The notes under the pieces were generated by a model. It was not told where the DNA came from, did no database searches, and was given only the letters and a program-made list of their open reading frames with translations. From NCBI GenBank assembly GCA_026874595.1, contig CM049310.1, forward strand, positions 87,981,056-88,045,055: a stretch of 64,000 bases of DNA, in the 5' to 3' direction. The position numbers and the translations under genes are program-made. Positions 1 to 12,944 of the stretch are shown piece after piece. The stretch is from Sipunculus nudus (Eukaryota; Annelida; Sipuncula; Golfingiida; Sipunculidae). The first letter of the stretch is position 1. Each line of letters opens with the position of its first letter.

Positions 1-1490
1 CTTAAATATCTGAATAACTACTGCATTGATCACCATGATTCTTTGCATGAATATGAATCATGGGATGTTCCATCACTTCCTGCAGACTGGTAGTGCCACC
101 TGTATTTTTCCAATTTTTACGAATTTTTTTCTCTTTTTTTTCAGACCTGCAATGAAACTGTCATCTGTTAACAGGGCATAAATAGTAACCACTGGACCTG
201 GAACCTTCATACTTAATATCCAGGGAGGTCCATGAAAACTCTCCTTGGAAACCTAAAATTAGGTTTCTGTTACCCATATCCTGTGAGCTATGGGGCTCTG
301 AAGTACCCCCCCCCCCCCTCCGAATAATGCAAAATTTGATACAAAAGCTCAAGTATCTGAATAACTACTGCATTGATGGCCATGATTCTTTGCATGAATA
401 TTGATTATGGGATGTTCCATCACTTCCTGCAGACTGGTAGTGCCACCTGTATTTTTTCCAATTTTTACATATTTTTTTCTCTTTTTTTCAGACCTGCAAT
501 GAAACTGTCATCTGTAAACAGGGCACAAATCGTAACCACTGGACCTGGAACCTTAAAACTAAATATCCAGGGAGGTCCATAAAAAATCTCCTTGGAAACC
601 TGAAATTAGGTTTCTGTTACCCATATCCTTCAAGCTATGGGGCTCTGAATTACCCCCCAGAATAATGCAAAATTTGATACAAAAGCTTAAGTATCTGAAT
701 AACTACTGCATTGATCACCATGATTCTTTGCATGAATATTGATCATGGGATGTTCCATCACATCCCTTTTGGAGAGTTTTCTCATAAACCAAACATGTGG
801 TGCCAGGTGTTTTTGATGATTAAATTAATGCCCTTTTCTCAGAGTTTTAGTGGACTATATTCAGGAGTGGTGTGACATACCACTCAATCCATCCCTCACT
901 CCACCTTTACCACTCTGACTTTGGCTGATACACATTGTCGCCTGGCAAATGTTTTCTAGTTAAAAATTTGATACAGAAGCTCCAGTATCTGAATAACTAA
1001 TGCACTGATGACCATCATACTTAGCATGCATATTGATCATGGAGTGTTTCATCAGTTTTACACTGGTGGTGCCACCTGTATTTTTTTCAATTTTTTCGGC
1101 ATTTTTTCTCCATTTATGAGAATGAAGTGGTCATCTGTTAACATGGCACAAACCGTGACTGCTGAACCTAGAATCTTCATACTTGACATCAAGGGAGACT
1201 AATGGAAAATCTCCTTCGAAATCTGAAATAAGGTCTCTGTTACCCATATTCTCCATGCTATAGAGCTATATATATACCTCCAAGAATAATTAAAAATTTT
1301 AAACAAACAAAAGCTCCAGTATCTGAATAACTAATGCCTTGATAGCCACGATTCTTTGGATATATATTGATCATGGAGTGTTTCATCAGTTCCTGCAGAC
1401 TGGTGGCACTACCTGTATTTTTTTCAAATTTTTACACATTTTTTTTTTCTATTTATGAGACCTTTAAATGAAGTTGTCATCTGTTCAAAA
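1..1490 (+). repeat. Tandem array, ~335-bp unit, five copies
   Basis: The phrase 'tatctgaataactactgcat' or a near variant recurs near 8, 354, 690, 984 and 1320, giving spacings of roughly 290-350 bp. Each unit continues with a tract on female-like spacing of 'cttgcatgaatatt', 'gccacctgtatttttt', a T-rich run, and a 'cctggaacctt' stretch ending in a C-run near 306 and 651. Copy 3 diverges after about 755, where unrelated sequence replaces the middle. Copy 5 stops near 1480. Copies 1-3 are closer to one another than to copies 4-5. Short frames inside the units are not conserved as proteins, so this is read as non-coding satellite-like DNA. It may continue left of the window. Confidence 0.85.
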
Positions 1491-1630
1491 GCCCACTGAA
1501 ACCCATTTCCAAGGACTCTTCACAAAATTCATGATTTGTTTTCACTCTGGCAGTCATTTTGCTCATTGTTCAACATTCCTTGAATTCAGCTGAGCGTTGT
1601 GGCCCATGGGTCACTAGATTTTTACTGAGG

Positions 1631-1977
1631 ACTAAGGCCAAAATAAAAAAAAGGTATGGTTCTCAGGCACTTTTTTTCAGAAATCAATGCGGGCGGGCGC
1701 TTTTTTTATTTTAAATTTTTTGGTATGTTTCGATAAAAATGTCAAATGATAAGGGAAAAGCATGAAAATAACAGTTTTATTTTGCTAAATAAATAGAAGC
1801 ACTACAAAACAAAGGAAATTGTATGGTTTTATCTTCTTGAAAGAAATGTCGGAGCGGCAGCAGCTCAAAATTGGAAAGTTTTTATTGAAAATCAAAATAA
1901 AAAGTTTTGATGCGGGGTTGTAAAATTGATGCGGGCGGTGCCTGAGAACCATACCTTTAATTTTTTTTGGCCTAAGC
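1631..1977. mobile_element. Non-autonomous DNA transposon (MITE) with ~40-bp terminal inverted repeats
   Basis: The left end (1631-1670) and right end (1938-1977) are inverted copies. Both contain GGTATGGTTCTCAGGCAC next to an A-rich stretch and an outer 'ctaaggcc'/'ggcctaag' pair. A second inverted word, 'aatgcgggcggg', lies just inside each end. The interior is about 270 bp, AT-rich and has no long open frame. The superfamily is unknown because no target-site duplication is obvious. Confidence 0.75.
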
Positions 1978-4460
1978 CTTTGTAAGTGAAAATTTGTGCT
2001 CAGTTCCTTAAAAGAATTTTCAAATGTATGGAAAATGGATTAAATAGTGTATTGATTACTTGTATAGCACCATTTAAAGAACCAAAACAATTTTTTTATT
2101 TTCCTTGGTAGGCTTGCAATATACCATATATTGTGTTTCAAATAATAGATAAACAAAAATTATTAAAAAAATTGCCCTGCTCACACCATATATTCTGTTC
2201 TAAGAGTTTGTAGAACAAGTAATTTTTGGCATGGCTATAGCTTTCCTGTTCACTCACAAAATACAAAGAATGATTGTGGGTTAACATGTTTTTTTTTTAA
2301 AGTTTACCAAACATACACCTGATTTTCTTACAAATATTGTTCTATTTTAAGTGTTTGACTAATTGGATTTGTTAACCATCAGTTTGTTATAAAAATGTAA
2401 GTAATTGTTAGTATAATCACTTATGAAATGTTTTGTTATACATAAGGAAATAAAAACCCTGTGATTTGTAAAATTGCATCATTTTTCTTTTCAAGTGTCC
2501 CTATGGGCTGGTGAATGTACCGGAGGGATTCCGGGAAGACATGGTGTGGAACTCTGCTTTTTATAAAAGCAAGGATAGCTGATATCTCTGTACATTAGGT
2601 TTTATTATTATGTGAGAGGTTGTTAATTTGCATGACTCCTCAAGACTTACTTAACAAGTTTATCAAGCTTGTGATATTTAGGCTGTTGTAAGGTCTGCTT
2701 TTATATAATGGATTTATAATATGTAATTTATAATTTACATAATTCCAAATAATGTCTTCATATTTGTTTAATCATAGATGTTTCTGGTTATTATAAATTA
2801 TAATAACCACCATATTATGTAAAATAAAATGTAATTCATTGCCTCAATAAAAGAAGCTGAGCAAGGGGCATCTGAACTGGCTCAGGTTGGTGATATATTT
2901 TCCCACCAGATGACAGCACCTGCAGTTTCACAAATGATGGGAGTAAGCCTTATTAGCTTTATTAACCATGCCAGTCTAGATAAATCAGTCATTCAGTTTT
3001 AGTTATTTATCATACTTATGGACTGATAATCAATATTCAGAACTTTACAAGTACTGTTTTTCAACTCTGTAATATTACTATTTGATATTATAACTTTTAG
3101 CTGCATGTTGCATAACTTTTATGAATGTTCATGTTTTTATTGTAAGCATACTAATATAATAATAATGCTGCCAGGTTGTCACATATTTTTTATGGGTAAT
3201 GGCTATTTCATAATGTTCATGGTCAGACAAAAACTTTTTTGTCACCTGCCAAGTCGGGTAGCTTGTTGATTAATTACTTTCCCCAAATCTGTCTGTCACC
3301 ATCCAAAATTTTTGTTACACTTGAGTATTATTTCATTATTGCTTTTTCAGTTCATAACTTGTTTTTAAAGCTATTTTTCCATGTGTGCATATATGCATGA
3401 ACTGGAAGACAGATATTGTGGCACAGTGGATCTAGCAGGTCTTCCTATAAAAAAAATGGTGATGTCATTTAACCCCAAGTTCATGGAGACCCTATGTGTG
3501 AAAATCACTCCTGTTGTGATCTTCACACATTTACACATATTCACTGAAGGACACATGGAAACACCCTAGTTTCAAAATCATAAGAGTGATTTTTAACACA
3601 TTTATGTACAAAGGCATTTGTACACTCAGGGAAAGACAACTTAATTCTTATAGTCCATTCGACCAATGGGTGTTGATTGCTGTTTAGAGAGATTTATATA
3701 GAAAATCTGAGTTTATACAGAAAAGTTACTTTCCAATGAGTGAACTTGGTAATCTGGCAATAAATGTGGCAGATTCCCATTATTGATGCTTAAAAGTTGT
3801 GTAAAACTGTTAATTAATAATATGCAAAAAAAAGTCAGATTTCATGTCAAGTTACTTAAATTGACACTGGTCACATGCATAAACAATTACTGTTTAATGT
3901 CAGTGATTTGCTAGACCTTCCGTTTGCCCAACTAGATTGAAAACTAGTTGTGTTCACTGGCACAAAACCCACAAACACCTGCCTCAGACGGTCAGGCAAT
4001 GGTATATGTCAATCCCTGAATTATGTCAAAGAGTAACTTTTCCCTGGTGACATACTCAAGTGAAGAAAATTTAAATAATCTTAAAAATTGGTGTTTATAT
4101 TCTTTTGAATGTTCTTGTGGGTGATTTATGTGAAACAAAAAAAAATACCTTCTTGATAAAACTTTCAACGAAACCGTGTAAAAAATAAAAATTGAATTTC
4201 AATTGTTCTCTTTTTCTTGAATTGTTAACTTGACCTGTTATTTAAGGTTGGTCATGTGGTACATGGAATAAATCTGAACCATGTAAAAATATGGCCTTCT
4301 GCATATGCCTCAAATGTTTTCTACTTTTCTGGCAAAAGAAATGTCTTCCCTCCCATTGTGTGTATGTGTTTGTGTTTGTGTGTGTGTGTGTGAGGGGGGG
4401 GGGGGGTTCAGGGAGACATAATGTTTGGTCTGTTGTCTGTGAACCCCATTGCTTTTGAAA
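1978..4460. other. Intergenic, AT-rich, no gene seen
   Basis: This is low-GC sequence with many A and T runs. A purine/TG simple tract ((TG)n then G-run) lies at about 4358-4407. Short frames near 3381-3569 occur on both strands over the same bases and look like chance. No splice-bounded exon, RNA gene or transposon end was recognised. Confidence 0.5.
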
Positions 4461-4755
4461 TATTGCATATTTTTCCTCAGATCTGATATACAAGTTGTTT
4501 CGACCAAGTTCTCAAAGGAGTTTGAAAACTAACTACTGTGAACTTGGCCCTAATTTTCAAGGTGAAATAAGCCGAACTATAGGTTATTGTTTGTAACATA
4601 CTTGTAAATGTGATACTCTAAAGCAAGGCATATTCTTTTCTCAAATTTGATACATAAGTTGTTTCAACTAAGTTCTCGAACAAGTTTGCAAACTAGTGAC
4701 TTTGAATTAATGTGAAATTCAAGGTTAAATCGATTGAAGTATACAATTTCGGTAA
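4461..4755 (+). repeat. Two-copy tandem duplication, ~175-bp period
   Basis: Positions 4461-4590 and 4636-4755 align along their length. Both share 'caagttgtttc', 'aagttctc', 'agtttg', 'aaactag/aaactaac', 'ttcaaggt' and a closing 'aaat..' word. The copies are diverged and non-coding. Confidence 0.6.
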
Positions 4756-6166
4756 ACGCCATAACTTTTGAAGTAGTGAATATTATCCTGAAATGGGGAG
4801 GATGGGGAGGTCCATGATTAGAGGAGACATATTGATTTTTTAGACTGCAAACATAAACCCAGTCTAGTTTTCTTTGTGTTCAGATTTTTAAATTCTGGTC
4901 ACAACGGGTAGCATTTATGCTGATTTTTGAGAAGGAGACCCATTTAATTTGGTAAAAATCTGAAATATAATATAGAAAAAGAGGATAAAACTGATATGAA
5001 TAAGTTATGTTGCAGGATATACGATTCTCCTGCAGATTATCATTTTAAAGTTCATTGTCTGTTATGTACTCCGAAGAAGAATGTTAAAATGAGAAATAAT
5101 ACATAACTCGCTCACGAGATGGCAGCACTAATGTATACGGTAAGGGCTTCACAGGTATCTTCACCCAGCGCAGTAATATACGTGCTAATCCTTGCTTTAT
5201 ACAAGGAGGGTATCGTTGTTCGTGTATGTTTGTTTACAATAAAATTCAAATCACCATGAACGGCATATCATGACATTTTCAGGAGATTTTTTGGGGAAAA
5301 TTCCCAATGAAGAATCGATTAGATTTTGGTGTGGATTCGCCTCATGATCCTGCTTTAGAATGAATATTCACAAATGTAAAGTCACCTAAGCACGAATAAA
5401 ACCGAATATGGGCCGAATAAATGAATGCAAACTAAAGTCTGGGAGCATCTCACATTAGGGAGCCCCCCCCCCCCCCCACACACACACATATGGCACAGGC
5501 TTGCATTCCTCATAATACAGATTTCTAGTTATTGTTTATAGAGCAGGATTTTTAAAGTGTCTATGATTTGTATAATTTGAGAATATGGATGGTTTCGTCG
5601 GTTGATTTAGGAACATTATGAGTTAATTTAAAAACCAGCTGTTCATCTATCCCTGGAGATAACAGACCTTTCAACTTGTCTTCTACGATTGGACGTCCTG
5701 CCAAGGTTTTATTTTCGCGATAAAAATCCTTGAATGATTATCGCGAATTTGAAGCCCTCGTGAAAAAAGTGAACCACATTACAAAAGTATATGCCGTGTC
5801 GTTATACAGGCAAGACTTAATAAATCTGAGCTCTTTCAACCTCTTCATGACAATCATTCTCGTGATTTTGAATAATTTAAATTTGAATTTTGTGTTCTTT
5901 GAGTTTTAGAGAAAGAGGGAAGATATTTAATGATCTGAACTCGGTCATAAATAACCAGCCTGAACGCTGAACTAATGCGCTCAGACTTTAACTGGGTGAA
6001 ACTTTTCGGGTTATGTCTGGAGTTTTTGTGTCTTTGCCACACTGCTAATGCAGTTAGTTAGTGACACCTAACGACAAAATGAGGAACTGTTATCATCAAA
6101 ACTCTCTCAAGTCATTTGAAGGATTCGAGTAAAATATATTGTCCTTGTGTGTCTCTGTGTGTACGT

Positions 6167-6169
<3 letters not shown>
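4756..6169. repeat. Intergenic; holds a minus-strand member of dispersed family A (~5100-5370)
   Basis: On the minus strand, about 5370 to 5100 reads 'gaatccacaccaaaatctaa', then 'attcttcattgg' and 'ccgttcatg'. This order is shared with 24034-24300 and, more loosely, with 19210-19440. A C-run plus (AC)n lies at 5462-5489. The rest is AT-rich with no coding frame of interest. Confidence 0.5.

Positions 6170-6211
<42 letters not shown>
6170..6211. repeat. (GA)n microsatellite
   Basis: About 21 uninterrupted AG repeats are visible, with no other structure. Confidence 0.95.
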
Positions 6212-6213
<2 letters not shown>

Positions 6214-6606
6214 CTAAGTTAAAATTTATATTTACACATGTATGGATATATTTCCTTAAATGCTTGTAGTCGTTTCCGTATCGTTGTATACTTAAATGAA
6301 CGTTTTAGAGTCAATAAAACAGACCGCAGTTGGTACAAGGAAACACGGTTTGTGCCAAAGATAAACAGAGACGGCAAGTAACAGTTGAGCCAAGGTTATC
6401 AAGGTTATACGTAAACTTTTATCCGAGGAGGGAATAGTGGCAGCCACCCACCCAACGTCAAATTTAAAATAGATTACGGGTAGTCGACAAGCGACTACGT
6501 GTATCCGCCAAAATCAGAGTGGAACGTGTGAAGTGAGGCATGTATTGAGTGGCAAGGGGAAATAGAGGGAGGTGTGTTGCATGGATGTCTGCAGCCGAAA
6601 TGTGTA
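6212..6606. other. Intergenic, nothing recognised
   Basis: This is mixed-composition sequence between a microsatellite and a tandem array. A 61-residue frame on the minus strand (6464-6649) runs into the array and has no domain. Confidence 0.4.
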
Positions 6607-7860
6607 TGTAGGTTGCGCCACCTACCACAAAATCCAGAAATCTGTCCAAGTTGTATACATATGCAAAATTTTAGCCAGATAAGTCAAACCACTACATGTA
6701 TATGAGTGATTTTATCCCACAGTAGACAAACAGAAGGACTTGTGCAAAAATGGTGGCAGGTGGCGCCACCAATTTTGTGTGTGGTTAAGAGCTATGTGAG
6801 ATCTATATACATGCAAAATTTCAGGGGGATATGTCTAACCAGTCCTGAGATATAAGCCTGAATGTCTGCAGCATTAACATTAATGTAGGTGGCGCCACCT
6901 GCTAAAAAGTCAAGAAAGCTATCCAAGATGTATAAACAAACAAAATTTTAGGCAGATAAGTCAAACCACTACTGAGATATGAGTGATTTTAGCCCCCGGC
7001 AGACAAACAGACGGACGCTGTGCAAAAATGGTTGCAGGTGGTCCCTCCAGTTTTTTTGTGTATGATAAAGAGCTATGTGAAATCTATAAACATGCAAAAT
7101 TTTGGCCCAATCGGTCAAACGGTTCCCGAGATATGAGCTTGGATGTCTGCAGCGTAAACTAGAATTTAGGTGGCGCCACCTGTCATAAAATCAAGAAAGC
7201 TGTCCAGGATGTATAAACCTGCAAAAGTTTAGGCAGATATGTCAAACCACTGACGAGATATGAGTGATTTTATCCCAAGGCAGACAAACAGACGGACGCT
7301 GTGCATAAATGGTTGCAGGTGGCCCCTCCAGTTTGCGTATGATAAAGAGCTATGTGAGATCTATACACATGCAAAATTTTGGCCCAATCGATCAAACGGT
7401 TCCCGAGATATAAGCTTTGATGTCTGCAGAGAGAACGTGAATGTCGGTGCGCCATCTGTCATAAAATCAAGAAAGCTATCTAGGATGTATACGCATGGCG
7501 AATTTCAGGTGAATAATCAAACCACTGCAGAGATATGAGTGATTTTAACCCAAGGCAGACGAACAGATGGACACTGTGCAAACATGGTTGCAGGTGGCGC
7601 CACCATTTTTTTTTGTATATGTTATAAAGCTATCCAAGGGCCACATTTGTACAAAACAATTTTTCCTGATGGGGTAAAACGGTTCCCGAGATATGTGGAT
7701 TTATGTGTGGAAACAGACGCACAAATAGACGCTGGGCAGAGAGGAATGGTCAGAGGTCAACGCCAATTGGTTAGGCACCAGTTAACATGTGACCTGATAA
7801 TTGGTGTAAGTTTCGGAAAAATCAGTCCGGTAGTCTCAGAGTAGTTCTCCGGAAACGAAC
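6607..7860 (+). repeat. Tandem array, ~278-bp unit made of two half-units, with a repeated 12-bp palindrome
   Basis: The 278-bp unit recurs four to five times. Each copy holds two half-units centred on GGTGGCGCCACC or a mutated form of it. Palindrome positions are 6611, 6759, 6888, 7037, 7169, 7318, 7446 and 7593, so spacings alternate near 148 and 130 bp. Shared words include 'agatatgagtgatttta', 'cagacaaacagacggacgct' and 'aagaaagct'. The last copy degrades after about 7680 and ends near a GC-rich 'cggcgggggcggcgg' word at 7860-7876. Open frames across it (for example 7260-7538) follow the repeat and are not judged genes. Confidence 0.85.
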
Positions 7861-9997
7861 GCGGCGGGGGCGGCGGAACCCGTTATAACATAGTATCCAC
7901 AAAACTTCGTTTTGGCGGATACAATTAACTGAAGACGTTGGGGTGGCAGTTCAAGCTAAAGGGTTTTGATAAATTCTAGTATAAGTAGATGTGCACGCCA
8001 TTTCTAACAGTAATTTTACATTTTCATTTGCTTGTCAAACTTTTTTGCGAAGTAAGACATTAATTGGCATTATTCTGTTGGGGGAAAATAATAAATATTA
8101 CATTCACGGTTGACTTAGGTATAAATTCACGCAGCAGTTATTAATAACGAGGCTGGTTTTACTCGGAAAGTTTGTATCTGCGTCCGTCATGATGGCGTGA
8201 TAGCTTTATGTGAATAGGTGCCATAGGGAAGAAAGCAGGTAACTAATGTAATAAATTTGGTGTAACAAATTTTTTCTCCATTATTTAGCAAATATAACAC
8301 GACCATAAATAAGCCTCTGATGTCAAATACTACCACACAGAAATAATCTTTATGTGGCCAATAGAATGGGTGTTCTATTATGACTTGCATCATGACTCAC
8401 AGGTCCCTATATCAGTTATTTTAGAAGGCCTGAGTGTCATGTTGTCATGGCTAAGGAGAGAACAGTACTCCCGGGGATAAAAGCCAGGTATTTAACAAAC
8501 TTTTTTGTAGAATTTATGTCACTTCTGGCGCACTCTCCGTAAACAGTTAGTAATGTACTGTTTAGGTAATTCCTTTCTAGAAATTTACTTATAACACCTC
8601 TGTGACGGATGTATTAGCCTTTTTATCTGCAAGCTTTTACTAAGCACGGCTCATGGTGACAACAGGAAAAAAAAAAAAAACAAATAGCCTATCAAGTTGT
8701 TTGTTGTATATGTTCGAAAGTTGAAAGGTCACTAGTTGAAAAACCATTGCACTTTGCCAAAAAATCTGGTTATTCTGAGTAGTTATCAGATGTCCTTGTT
8801 GAATGTGCCATTTTGATTAATTTGGCAGGTCCCCCACGTAATAAAAACTTATGAATATATATATATAAGCGAAATGAACAACCCGTGTGTGGTGAGATCG
8901 GCGTTTTCTAGACTATTTTTATGAAATGTTCAAGGGATTATATTTAGTTAACAGACATCGGAATAAGCTCCTTAAAAGGTACTTGCTTTTTCGTTGGAAG
9001 CCTTTTCGTGATTAGATTGACGGGTGTACAAAATGTTCAGTATGACATTTAGGTAAAAACTGCTGGATCTGAATAGTTACACATGTTTATTATATCACTT
9101 TTACTTGTTAAAGCGACATAATCAGTACCAATATTATACTTATTCTTTCACACGTTCAGTTCAGGTTTGTTTTATACAAAAGTTTCCAGGCAAAACTATC
9201 AAATTTTATGGTTTCAGTACCTCCCTTTTAGCGGTTTAACACCTTGTTATGGTTTCCGTGTTTGAAAACACAAGCTTCGTGTGTCTGTTTACAATAATAA
9301 GGACGCGTGGTCGGATTCAGCCAGCGGAAAAATGTATTACATTTTTGGGGCCAAGTCAGTCAGGGCATCTCCTGAATGACATGTTTTGGCTAAGGCGGCG
9401 CACGCAGTCACATGCGTTGTTTATGTTGACACCTGCAATCGTGCCCGGTCCACTGTTTTTAACACTCGTGTAAACAGGAGTAAGCCAACAGTTTCAGGGG
9501 AAATGTTGGCAGGTACCAAATTATTTTAAAGATGAGACGCTATTTTTCGTATTAATTCAACATACTTTATAGGTGATTGGTCCGCTTTAAGTTTAAAAAC
9601 AAACATATAATAACATAGAAACAAATAGATCATTTTTAATGTAGCCTCACTTGTACTTTATGTATGATATCCATGCGACCTTGCCTTTAGTCGAAATGAA
9701 AAATTTGTATTCTAAGGAATGTAAACAAAGATCGTGTTTCCATTCTCTTTTTCGGCCCATACTCCCTGGTTCAATCATGCTGAAATTCCCCTAACCTTTT
9801 TTTATCTTTCGAAAGATGTCTCAGAATATTATCTTTACCTGTTTTTTAATTATAATTTTCATCATCGACATCTCCCGGAACTAAAAATACAAACATTTAC
9901 ATGCATACAAGAACGACAATGCCTCCATAAATGTAAGGCTATTTCTTATTACCTTACTTATAACCCTCAACTTTTAGGGATTTTAAAGAATATTTGT
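7861..9997. other. Intergenic; one complex island at ~9240-9490
   Basis: Most of this is AT-rich and featureless, with an A-run at 8668-8682. The island at 9240-9490 has higher GC and mixed words, including forkhead-like TGTTTAC (9287-9293) and GTAAACA (9470-9476) near its two ends. A 74-residue frame there has no recognisable domain. It may be a regulatory island, but that rests on composition only. Confidence 0.35.
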
Positions 9998-10225
9998 ATT
10001 GGACTCAGACTTAGACTCAGGTTCTGAATGACTCTGACTCGGACGTAGATTTAGATTCGAACCTCAAGGACTCAGACTTGGACTCGGATGGTGTTGCCCC
10101 TACTACATGCACTGTGCCTGTTATATTGTGAACAACCACACGCACACACACACACACCATATAACAAACAAACTTAACACGCACACACACGAACGGGAAT
10201 AAACCCCCTTGCGGAGGCAATAACA
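9998..10225 (+). repeat. Short minisatellite plus 3' fragment of dispersed family A
   Basis: Positions 9998-10090 repeat variants of 'gactcagacttggactcgg'. Positions 10115-10225 read 'tgtgaacaaccacac', an (AC)n tract, 'cgaacggg' and 'cttgcggaggcaataac'. The first three match the 3' part of the family A copy at 24034-24300. Confidence 0.55.
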
Positions 10226-12219
10226 TACATTTTATGTGTCCTTTAAATCAAAGACGTATATAAATTATAACAAATCCTTCATTTTATCTGGCTATATTTG
10301 AGGGTCAAGAATTTCTGCCAGGTGGCGTGGTCCTCGCCAAGCGATCATCGGACTTGTTGCGCAGGTCGTGCTTGAACGAAAACTGTTCAGCAAGAGAGAT
10401 AAATCTGTATTGGTAAAGTTTATAAAGAATAACGGTTTATTTTACTATAAATCTGAAAATTTTACTTTTAGGATGTCGACGCCGATTTTCCCAGAATGTT
10501 TAGACGTGGTATAGCATGATGCTTGCAACGCCGATTCAGCCTGATGAACCGTTTACTTGTTTACTTATTCAAATTGAAATACCTGTGTGGCATATTGGTC
10601 TTACATGAGGACAGGTGCACAAATATCATAGAAGACTTCATTATGGTACGTTCATTATATTTATAGCTATGTAAAACGTGTAACTGGATACGTGTGGTGC
10701 CCTTTGTCGAAATATATTTACTTGTTTAGAATTATGAATCATGGTACCATGTATAAGGTATATATATTATTACTCAAAAAGGTTTATATACTCTCCTAAA
10801 AATTATATATAAATCTTTTAAAATGAGGTGGTTTGTCATACTTTATAATGAAACGAACCTGCCTTAACTATATAGAAGACGAATTGAATATTTATGCATC
10901 ATGTATACATCTAAATTAGCTCCTATAGAAAGGCATACTTAATTCGTACGCGGATAGCGTTACCGATATATCTCCATTTAACTTTAGTTATAAGCTAATT
11001 TAATCTTGATTTTCCCTTTGTTACTAAATATAACATTTTCGCAAAACATTAATATTATAACTCTCCCGTTCCCCATGTTTATTAAAGCCCCGTGGCGCCA
11101 GTTTTTTTTCTACATTATTTCAGTTTCGTCATCGTTATGCAAGTCTGCTATTTCTCAACGTTTGCGTGTGTTTAAAGCCGATACCCCGCATGTTATATGA
11201 TTCATTACACACAATATTAGATAAAGGTATTCATAACTAAGGTGTAAAATATATTGTTACATACTCCTATTCATTGTGCATTAAAGTGCTATATTTCTTT
11301 TGATACACTGTGATTTGCTTCGTATTCGCGGGGTAAAATTTCTCAATTTTTCACACTGTTTAGCGAGGGTTCATACATACATATACATATACATACATAT
11401 ATATATGTGTGTGTGTATATAATTACCGGCTAGTCAAAAATATTCTCGTATATATGACCCCCCTCCCCCAATACCACAATTTACGTAATAAGTGCCTGCA
11501 AATTGAACGAAAATCATAAATGCATGCATGAACCGTATATACTTATCGTATAGCTGCACCAAACGCTCGTGGACGGGGAATCCCTTGTGAAAACCTGTCA
11601 CACGGAGCGGGGATTCCGCGGAAACGCGCGTGCATCGTAAAGGGGCCTTATACCATATGTTAAAATCAATAAATCAATAAATCAGAACGGGTATGTGAGA
11701 CGTGCTCCTTTTCCACGTCAATCCAAATAACCTTTTCAAGCGTGTTTCATTTATATTGCATGACAAGTATATTATATCCGGTGTTATTTGATAAAAAATT
11801 AATTACCTGTAGCTTTGTCAGAAATAAAGGTTTTTGAAAGGTGTTCAGACTGACCTTTAGAAAAACCTCATCGGGGTTTATCTTGAGAACAAGGTCTCCT
11901 AAAATTCCCTCATTATATCTTAAAATACCTTTTAAAACCCTTTCAGAAAAACTCAAGATAAGGTTTGAAAGGTTTTCTTTGTCAACATAAACCTTTCAAA
12001 TTGCCTTCAAATATTTTTCTTGATTGACAAAAAAAATATCTCTGTTAATGTAAATTTGCTCCCACTCTCCACTCATAGGAAAATATGAAACAATGAATAT
12101 ATATATAATAGATAATATATTGAGTTTATTAGGACAAAGCTGTGGGTGTAATATGATGCATGCTTGTAAGAACAGGAAATCACTACAGCTATATTTATAT
12201 AAACATCAATTCATTTTCT

Positions 12220-12221
<2 letters not shown>
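10226..12221. other. Intergenic, AT-rich, no gene seen
   Basis: Several TATA/TACA simple patches occur (about 11380-11420). Frames are short and AT-driven. A GC-richer patch at 11560-11640 ('cacggagcggggattccgcg') has no identified role. Confidence 0.45.

Positions 12222-12256
<35 letters not shown>
12222..12256. repeat. (TA)n microsatellite
   Basis: An uninterrupted alternating AT tract of 35 bp. Confidence 0.95.
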
Positions 12257-12258
<2 letters not shown>

Positions 12259-12690
12259 GTTGGTACCCTTTCTATATAATTAAACTTACGAATGAAAATT
12301 ACTTTGTTAAATCGAAAGTAATATAAAACCCAAATGCTCAGTTCCAGTAACATACATAACATGCACCATTACGTACTAAAGCCAAAATAGTCAATGCGAA
12401 CAACATACCAACATGCATGACAATAAATTTAAAGGTATGGGAAACTTTGGAATCAGAATTATACCTTATCTCGGTTATCATGTTGCTTGGATTCCTATTA
12501 GAGCAAATGTGTCTATACTGATTTGTTATAATGTAAACAAAATATCTCATTGATTTTTATATTTTTTTATGTATATTTAGTAATATTTGATATTTCTGGG
12601 CCTAATAATTTTTAAAAACATTGTTGTAAGTATAAAGTTGGTAATCATTAAAATCAACATATGATAAATAAAGTCCATATTTTACAACAG
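12257..12690. other. Intergenic, nothing recognised
   Basis: AT-rich sequence with no long frame and no repeat seen at this scale. Confidence 0.4.
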
Positions 12691-12944
12691 CTAAGCTGAT
12701 GAAGGTCAAGGTCACTTGTTTAAACAACTATATATATATTTAAAAGAAGTTGATTGGCTGTTTAGTGTTATAAATATTCTAAAATATTAACTATATCAAT
12801 TAAGTAGAGGCTTGCAACCCATGAGGCACGCCATGTCATGTGCCCACAAGATTGAGAAGAACCGGAAGGATGCAAAATATAAATATTGGACTTTGTCAGA
12901 AAACTTATTTGTTTTATTAGGCCTTAGTCCCTCATCAGCTTTAG
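12691..12944. mobile_element. Small inverted-repeat element, possibly ribozyme-derived
   Basis: The left arm (12691-12711, CTAAGCTGATGAAGG...) and the right arm (12922-12944, read on the minus strand as CTAAAGCTGATGAGGG...) are inverted near-copies. Each carries CTGATGA, the first conserved block of hammerhead ribozymes. The second block (GAAA after a closed stem) was not found in a proper place, so no ribozyme is called. A degenerate Penelope-like or retrozyme remnant is possible. Confidence 0.35.

Noticed and set aside
1-1490. CRISPR-like repeats
   Set aside because: The unit is about 335 bp without spacers and the DNA is from an animal; it is a tandem satellite.
12922-12944. Second hammerhead ribozyme on the minus strand
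   Set aside because: CTGATGA is present but the closing stem II and GAAA block are not in the right order.
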